NCBI GenBank assembly: GCA_025927655.1
Contig: JAICKY010000009.1
Location: 1-32,317 of the forward strand
From: Candidatus Saccharimonadota bacterium
GTDB taxonomy: Bacteria; Patescibacteriota; Saccharimonadia; Saccharimonadales; UBA4665
Reading direction: 5' to 3'
Length of the DNA: 32,317 nucleotides
Positions within the stretch are counted from its first letter, which is position 1, and every line of letters begins with the position of its first letter. The translations under genes and the position numbers were made by a program. Below are positions 27,826 to 32,317 of the stretch, piece after piece. The notes beneath the pieces were generated by a model. That model did not search any database, had not been told where the DNA came from, and was given only the letters and a program-made list of their open reading frames with translations.

Positions 27826-28537
27826 ATTCATAGCTCATACCTTCGATTTTGCGCGGCATGCTGCGCTGATCTTTCCAGGCTTGCGGCAGCATCAGGCTTG
27901 GCGACCAGGTTTTGATAAGTGTTTCCAGATCGGTGCCGCTTTGGTATTTGTTGGCGGAGCGGCTGGATAGGTGCTTGCCATAGCTGCCATCGACTTCGCC
28001 GGTCTCATGGAACACTACCTGGGCGATTCGTTCGCCTATAGGTAACAGGACGGTCTCTCGCTCGTTTAAGTTATGGACGGTAAACGTGAGCCTGTTAATG
28101 TAACCGGGGTTAATCCAGCCGGCGTCAAGTGCAACGGCGACGCCATTACGCCCCCAGCTGCTGCGGCTTTTTACTTCACAGGCCCCTGGCGGTTTTATAC
28201 CGAAAAATTCGTGCGTATGCGCCAGGATGTGTTCGCCGGGTTTTAGGGCGATTACGGGGTGGTCATCGGGGATGCCGGCCAGCGGCTTGAATCCATTTAG
28301 GTTGCACCATTCCAGATGTGGCATGGCTTTGTATGGGCCGTCGAAATAGCGTTCCACGTCTTCGCGGTCAAAAGGGTTGTAGATAGTCCGTTCGTTGGCG
28401 AGCTCGATCCGGTAGTAATAATACCCGAGCGTGACATCCAGACTGGCATGGGCCACGTTTTCTGGATCAAACGGATGACAGACGATGTGATCGTCTGCTA
28501 TATACTGCCGGATTTGCGTGTTACTGAGTACGCTCAT
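27824..28537 (-). CDS. dCTP deaminase/dUTPase (Dcd) family protein
   Basis: MSVLSNTQIRQYI, ASLDVTLG, SRSSWGRNGVAVALDAGWINPGYINRLTFTVHN, IGERIAQVVF. Confidence 0.85.
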   Translation of the reverse strand: MSVLSNTQIRQYIADDHIVCHPFDPENVAHASLDVTLGYYYYRIELANERTIYNPFDREDVERYFDGPYKAMPHLEWCNLNGFKPLAGIPDDHPVIALKPGEHILAHTHEFFGIKPPGACEVKSRSSWGRNGVAVALDAGWINPGYINRLTFTVHNLNERETVLLPIGERIAQVVFHETGEVDGSYGKHLSSRSANKYQSGTDLETLIKTWSPSLMLPQAWKDQRSMPRKIEGMSYE

Positions 28538-28658
28538 AATCGCGCCTGCTACCCTCCTTACACCGCCGCGCCCGACCCGCTTCGTTAGATATCATTGTAC
28601 GGTTATGGCTGTTGCTCAGCAAGCCCCAAGGTAAGTTTTACAATAAAGCTGCCACAAG

Positions 28659-29162
28659 CTACGCGGCTGCGAATTGCTTGCCTACGATGTTGCCTGGTGC
28701 ATCTTTGTTAAAGAGGACCTCGCTATCCTCTAGCAGATATACATGCTGGATACCGGCCGCCAACATAGCGTTCCAACATGGCTCGCAGCACCACCAGTGC
28801 CCCCACATATAAAGTTCGCCTCCTGCAATGTCGGTATTGTGGTCACTAGCATTTTGAATGGTGCGTGCTTCGCAATGGTTTTTAGGGCCACAGCCTTCGC
28901 AGAGGTCATAGTCTTGACCTGTCGGACTGCCGAGGCGAACGCGCTCACAGCCATGTGCCATATGATATGGGCTGAGTCGTACTCCGCGCGCAATAACTTT
29001 TCCGTCTTTAACGATGACACCGCCGATCGGTTGCGCACCGTCGTTAGATTCCTTACAAGCAATTTCTTTGGCCGCCTGCATGAACTCGTTATCCGCGGGC
29101 ACATAGTCAATAGTACCCGCCGCAGGCATATACGGATAGTTGATGTGTTTTTTGCTATTCAC
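28659..29162 (-). CDS. dCMP/cytidine deaminase family zinc enzyme
   Basis: GGVIVKDGKVIARG, HCEARTIQNA (HxE), CEPCWNAMLAAGIQHVY (CxxC); GTG start. Confidence 0.82.
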   Translation of the reverse strand: MNSKKHINYPYMPAAGTIDYVPADNEFMQAAKEIACKESNDGAQPIGGVIVKDGKVIARGVRLSPYHMAHGCERVRLGSPTGQDYDLCEGCGPKNHCEARTIQNASDHNTDIAGGELYMWGHWWCCEPCWNAMLAAGIQHVYLLEDSEVLFNKDAPGNIVGKQFAAA

Positions 29163-29207
29163 CTCGTAAGACTCCTCGTTACTGTAGCAATCTTATACTT
29201 GTTTGCA

Positions 29208-29213
29208 TATAAT
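29208..29213 (+). promoter_or_regulatory. -10 box TATAAT 9 nt upstream of the ThyA-family ATG
   Basis: TATAATcagcaagtaATG. Confidence 0.5.
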
Positions 29214-29222
29214 CAGCAAGTA

Positions 29223-30059
29223 ATGGCGACGTTTGACGGGATATATCAGAAGCTGCTTACAGATATTATGCAGCACGGCGTGCGCGAAGTTAACCAGCGC
29301 ACTGGGCACGAGACGGCGGGTTTGCCCGGCGTGAGTTTTTCAGTGGATGTCGAGAAGGATGGCTTCCCACTGCTCTCGCTGCGTAAAATTCCCACCAAAA
29401 TCTTTATTGCGGAGCAGATCTGGTTTATTTCCGGCGCCCGTAAACCGGAAGTGTTCTTACGTAACTTTACGAAAATTTGGGATGATTTCACGAACCCCGG
29501 CGATGTCGTAACGGTAGCATACGGCTACCGCTGGCGGCGGCATTTTGGGCGTGACCAGCTGGGTATGCTGGTAGAATTACTGCAAAAGGACCCGTCTTCG
29601 CGGCAGGGGGTGGTAGTTACGTGGGACCCGTCCAGCGATGGCTTAGGCGGGGCCAGCAAGGCCAATGTGCCCTGCCCGTATACCTTTACGGTCAATATTA
29701 TGGGCGGCCGGCTCAACATGATGAATGTCGTGCGTTCCAATGATGTGATTTTAGGCCTGCCGCACGATGTTGCGGGATTTTGCCTGCTACAGCTGGTACT
29801 CGCGCAGAAGTTAGGGGTAAAACCTGGCATCTACACCCACACCATTGCCAATGCTCATGTGTATGATATCCACTATGATGCTGCCAACGAGATGATTGGC
29901 CGCGCTGCCGACGCGCCGAAAGTCACGCTGCAATTGCCGGACGACACCTATGGCCGTGCCGAGGCTAAAGATGTGAGCCTGGTAGACGACATCGACACGC
30001 CGCTGCAAGCGCAGTACAAGCCCGGCGAAGCCATAAAAGGCCTAAGGATCGTACTGTAA
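29223..30059 (+). CDS. Thymidylate synthase (ThyA) superfamily protein; active-site Asn replaced by Asp, possible dCMP methylase/hydroxymethylase-like enzyme
   Basis: RTGHETAGLPG, DGFPLLSLRKI, AEQIWFISG, VPCPYTF (Cys), RSNDVILGLPHDVAGFCLL, IANAHVYDIHYD. Confidence 0.88.
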   Translation: MATFDGIYQKLLTDIMQHGVREVNQRTGHETAGLPGVSFSVDVEKDGFPLLSLRKIPTKIFIAEQIWFISGARKPEVFLRNFTKIWDDFTNPGDVVTVAYGYRWRRHFGRDQLGMLVELLQKDPSSRQGVVVTWDPSSDGLGGASKANVPCPYTFTVNIMGGRLNMMNVVRSNDVILGLPHDVAGFCLLQLVLAQKLGVKPGIYTHTIANAHVYDIHYDAANEMIGRAADAPKVTLQLPDDTYGRAEAKDVSLVDDIDTPLQAQYKPGEAIKGLRIVL

Positions 30060-30553
30060 TGAGAACGTTTATTATTGCCGCGATCTCTGCCGATGGTTTC
30101 ATTGCGCGCAGCAGCGATGAACTGGCAGACTGGACCAGCAAAGAGGACAAGAAACTGTTCGTAGAGCTTACCAAGCGGGCTGGCGTGATGGTTATGGGAA
30201 ATACTACGTTTAAAACTATCGGCCGCGCACTGCCTGATCGCCAAACCATCGTGTATAGCCGCCAAGACTTGCCGTATGACGATGTAGAGGTAACCAGTGA
30301 AGACCCGGTTGATTTAGTTGCACGACTAAATAAAGCCGGGCAAGCAGAGCTGGCTATTTGCGGCGGCAGTACCATATATAGCTTGTTTATGCAGGCTGGT
30401 GTGGTGGACGAACTGTACTTAACCGTAGAGCCGTGTCTGCTCGGCGGCGGTGTACCCCTGTTCGACGCTGCACTTGATGCCAAACTGAAACTGCTGGAAA
30501 CGCGGCAGCTCAATGAAAACGTACTATTATTACATTACGAGGTTCAAAAATAA
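30059..30553 (+). CDS. Dihydrofolate reductase family protein
   Basis: IIAAISADGFIARSS, VMVMGNTTFKTIGRALPDRQTIVYSR, ICGGSTIYSLFM; TAATG overlap with the upstream gene. Confidence 0.85.
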   Translation: MRTFIIAAISADGFIARSSDELADWTSKEDKKLFVELTKRAGVMVMGNTTFKTIGRALPDRQTIVYSRQDLPYDDVEVTSEDPVDLVARLNKAGQAELAICGGSTIYSLFMQAGVVDELYLTVEPCLLGGGVPLFDAALDAKLKLLETRQLNENVLLLHYEVQK

Positions 30554-31197
30554 TGTCAGTACTCACCCGTCAGGAAATTTTAGAACATGTAGCTACCGGG
30601 AAAGTAGCGTTTAATCCGGCGCTGGACGTATTTCAGTTGCAGGCACATTCAGTAGATTTACGGTTAGGGTTCACCTTTTTGGTGCCCAAATCATGGCACA
30701 TGACTAAAAAGGGCCGTGAAGCATTGCACATGGATTATTTTGCCGAAGACCGGCCGGAATATTTTGACATTGTGGAACTAGAACAGGGGCAGTTTTTTGA
30801 TCTGCTCCCCGGCGAGCATATTCTGGTGTCGTCGCTGGAATCTATCAAGATTCCCGAGGATTTGATGGCCGTTATGTACCCGCGCAGCAGCACGAACCGT
30901 AAAGGCATATCGGTAGACCTCACGGGGATTATCGATAGCGGCTACGAAGGCCAGTTAGTTATTCCAGTGCGCAATAACACGCAGTCTCAGACCGTGCGGT
31001 TGTATCCTGGTGAGCGTTTTTGCCAGGTTGTGTTCCAAAAACTAAGCCACAACGTAGACGCGCGTAAAAGCCGCTATCACCAGCGCGATATCATTGATGG
31101 CGTCGATGTCGATAGCTTGGAATCGGAGCGTAACACAGAGATCGAACTGATTCGATCTGGTGATATGAAAAAACTCAAGAACGACCACGCGGCGTAA
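30553..31197 (+). CDS. dCTP deaminase/dUTPase family protein (second paralogue)
   Basis: MSVLTRQEILEHV, HSVDLRLG, YPRSSTNRKGISVDLTGIIDSGYEGQLVIPVRNN, PGERFCQVVF; overlaps the DHFR stop. Confidence 0.86.
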   Translation: MSVLTRQEILEHVATGKVAFNPALDVFQLQAHSVDLRLGFTFLVPKSWHMTKKGREALHMDYFAEDRPEYFDIVELEQGQFFDLLPGEHILVSSLESIKIPEDLMAVMYPRSSTNRKGISVDLTGIIDSGYEGQLVIPVRNNTQSQTVRLYPGERFCQVVFQKLSHNVDARKSRYHQRDIIDGVDVDSLESERNTEIELIRSGDMKKLKNDHAA

Positions 31198-31235
31198 TCG
31201 GTTTGGCTGCTGTGCTATAGTGCAGCGTGATCGCC

Positions 31236-32177
31236 TCAGGTGTGGAGCGCTACACCGCCGAGTCTGAGTAGCTCCCGTACAGTAGGCATAATGGGCATAT
31301 CCCCCAGATATTGTTCGAGAAAAGCATGCGCCTGTTGCAGTGATTCCAAGGGTGTGCGAGCATGAAAACTATCAGAATCATATGGAAAATGTGATGCGAG
31401 CCTCGGTTGGAAGGTTGCTACGGCCAACTGATCTGGATGTGTCTGCAACGCAGCACGTACCTTGGTGGTGTTGAATATAAGGTCGTCAATGTGTACTGCC
31501 GCCATACCTGGCGTGGTGCCCGCAAAGTTCATGACATTCAGTGCGGCTTGCCCTTTGTCGGCTAATTGGTAGTGGCCACTCGTAATTACTATACCGTCAC
31601 AGTTTCGAGGGAAGTGTTTGCCTAAGAAATCGATGGCCGACAGCTCGGCGCCTTCTATGGAGGAGCTGATGACGGCTGTGAATACACCGGCGCGTCGACA
31701 GGCTGCAACAATTTTACCCATCTCGTCAATATCTTCGTCGGGGATCAGGCCATATTCGTTTTTAACGAGGCGGATAAGCGCCTGTTTGGTGCGGGTGTCC
31801 CGTGCTTTGTTTTCATCGGTAACACATCTGTCACCAAAAAACATGCCCTCTCCGTAATCATGGTAGCTTGCACGAACGTGTCCGCTGGCAGCATCTTGCT
31901 CCTCCGTGTGCATAACCCGGCGGAGTGTGGTACTCAGCGGTCCCAATAGATCATCCATGTCCAAGAACAAATATGCGGTTGGTATTTTGTCGACTGGTCG
32001 CAGTGCGGCCAGGCTATTTCCCAGCGTTACAATGTCTCCTTGTCCCGACCAGACGGAATCGGCGAAATGTTTGCGGAATTGATCGGGAGTAACGGCCTCG
32101 GCTGGCACTACCAGCTCCTCCGCCGGTGTCCACAGCACCGAGGGTACCGATAGCGCATTTTCCTCATGTCTTGTCAT
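31236..32177 (-). CDS. HAD-like hydrolase (putative)
   Basis: YLFLDMDDLLGPL (motif I-like), TAVISSS (motif II-like), VHIDD (motif IV-like). Confidence 0.5.
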   Translation of the reverse strand: MTRHEENALSVPSVLWTPAEELVVPAEAVTPDQFRKHFADSVWSGQGDIVTLGNSLAALRPVDKIPTAYLFLDMDDLLGPLSTTLRRVMHTEEQDAASGHVRASYHDYGEGMFFGDRCVTDENKARDTRTKQALIRLVKNEYGLIPDEDIDEMGKIVAACRRAGVFTAVISSSIEGAELSAIDFLGKHFPRNCDGIVITSGHYQLADKGQAALNVMNFAGTTPGMAAVHIDDLIFNTTKVRAALQTHPDQLAVATFQPRLASHFPYDSDSFHARTPLESLQQAHAFLEQYLGDMPIMPTVRELLRLGGVALHT

Positions 32178-32317
32178 GATTGCAGGTCGCCTAACAGATC
32201 GTCCCAGTCTGTAATGACGGTTTCCGGCTCGTACTGCAACATGGCTTCTTTGTCATATATACGCTGATGGCTGGGCGGGAAGAACAATATGGCGTCTATG
32301 CCGGCAATATGGGCGGC
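32174..32317 (-). CDS. 3' end of an upstream CDS, truncated by window edge, ATGA overlap with the HAD-like gene
   Basis: Open frame AAHIAGIDAILFFPPSHQRIYDKEAMLQYEPETVITDWDDLLGDLQS*. Confidence 0.55.
   Translation of the reverse strand, partial: AAHIAGIDAILFFPPSHQRIYDKEAMLQYEPETVITDWDDLLGDLQS

Noticed and set aside
28743-29222. N-terminal extension of the 438-aa ORF (28743-30059 plus)
   Set aside because: It runs antisense through the dCMP deaminase gene; ThyA homology starts at the ATG at 29223, preceded by a TATAAT box.
1-32317. CRISPR arrays, rRNA, integrase or transposase genes
   Set aside because: No regularly spaced direct repeats, rRNA-like segments or recombinase motifs were found by reading the window.

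Overview
32.3-kb bacterial window. The small compact genes, the gene content and the Cys-poor RecR and DnaX suggest Patescibacteria/CPR, possibly Saccharibacteria; this is inference and was not checked by search. Positions 1-~7200 look like an accessory, visibly AT-richer segment: a 5'-truncated SF1 helicase fused to a PD-(D/E)xK nuclease-like domain and a WYL-like C-terminus, a small membrane protein, a small basic ORF, and an HTH-Fic gene overlapping a Pif1/RecD-like helicase. The remainder is mostly core. It holds cell-wall enzymes (beta-lactamase-like, VanY-like), an alpha/beta hydrolase with two GT4 glycosyltransferases, an AI-2E permease, cysS, a DHH phosphoesterase, recR, ybaB, a membrane glycosyltransferase, dnaB, dnaX, tdk and rplL/rplJ. 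It ends in a dense deoxypyrimidine-metabolism island (25.3-31.2 kb): a dTMP kinase fused to two ThyX-like domains, two Dcd/Dut-family paralogues, a dCMP deaminase, a ThyA-family enzyme and DHFR. Main leads: (i) the ThyA-family protein has Asp where dTMP synthases have the pyrimidine-selecting Asn (LPHDVA instead of LPFNIA), suggesting cytosine-nucleotide specificity; (ii) it sits beside a Tmk-ThyX-ThyX fusion with degenerate ThyX motifs and two Dcd-like proteins lacking the canonical catalytic Glu; (iii) several ~110-165-bp imperfect palindromes lie between genes, one of which would fold the Tmk-ThyX start codon and RBS into a long mRNA stem; (iv) several genes have a -10 box about 9-10 nt upstream of ATG, predicting leaderless mRNAs. 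All calls come from reading the sequence and motif knowledge; no searches or folding software were run.
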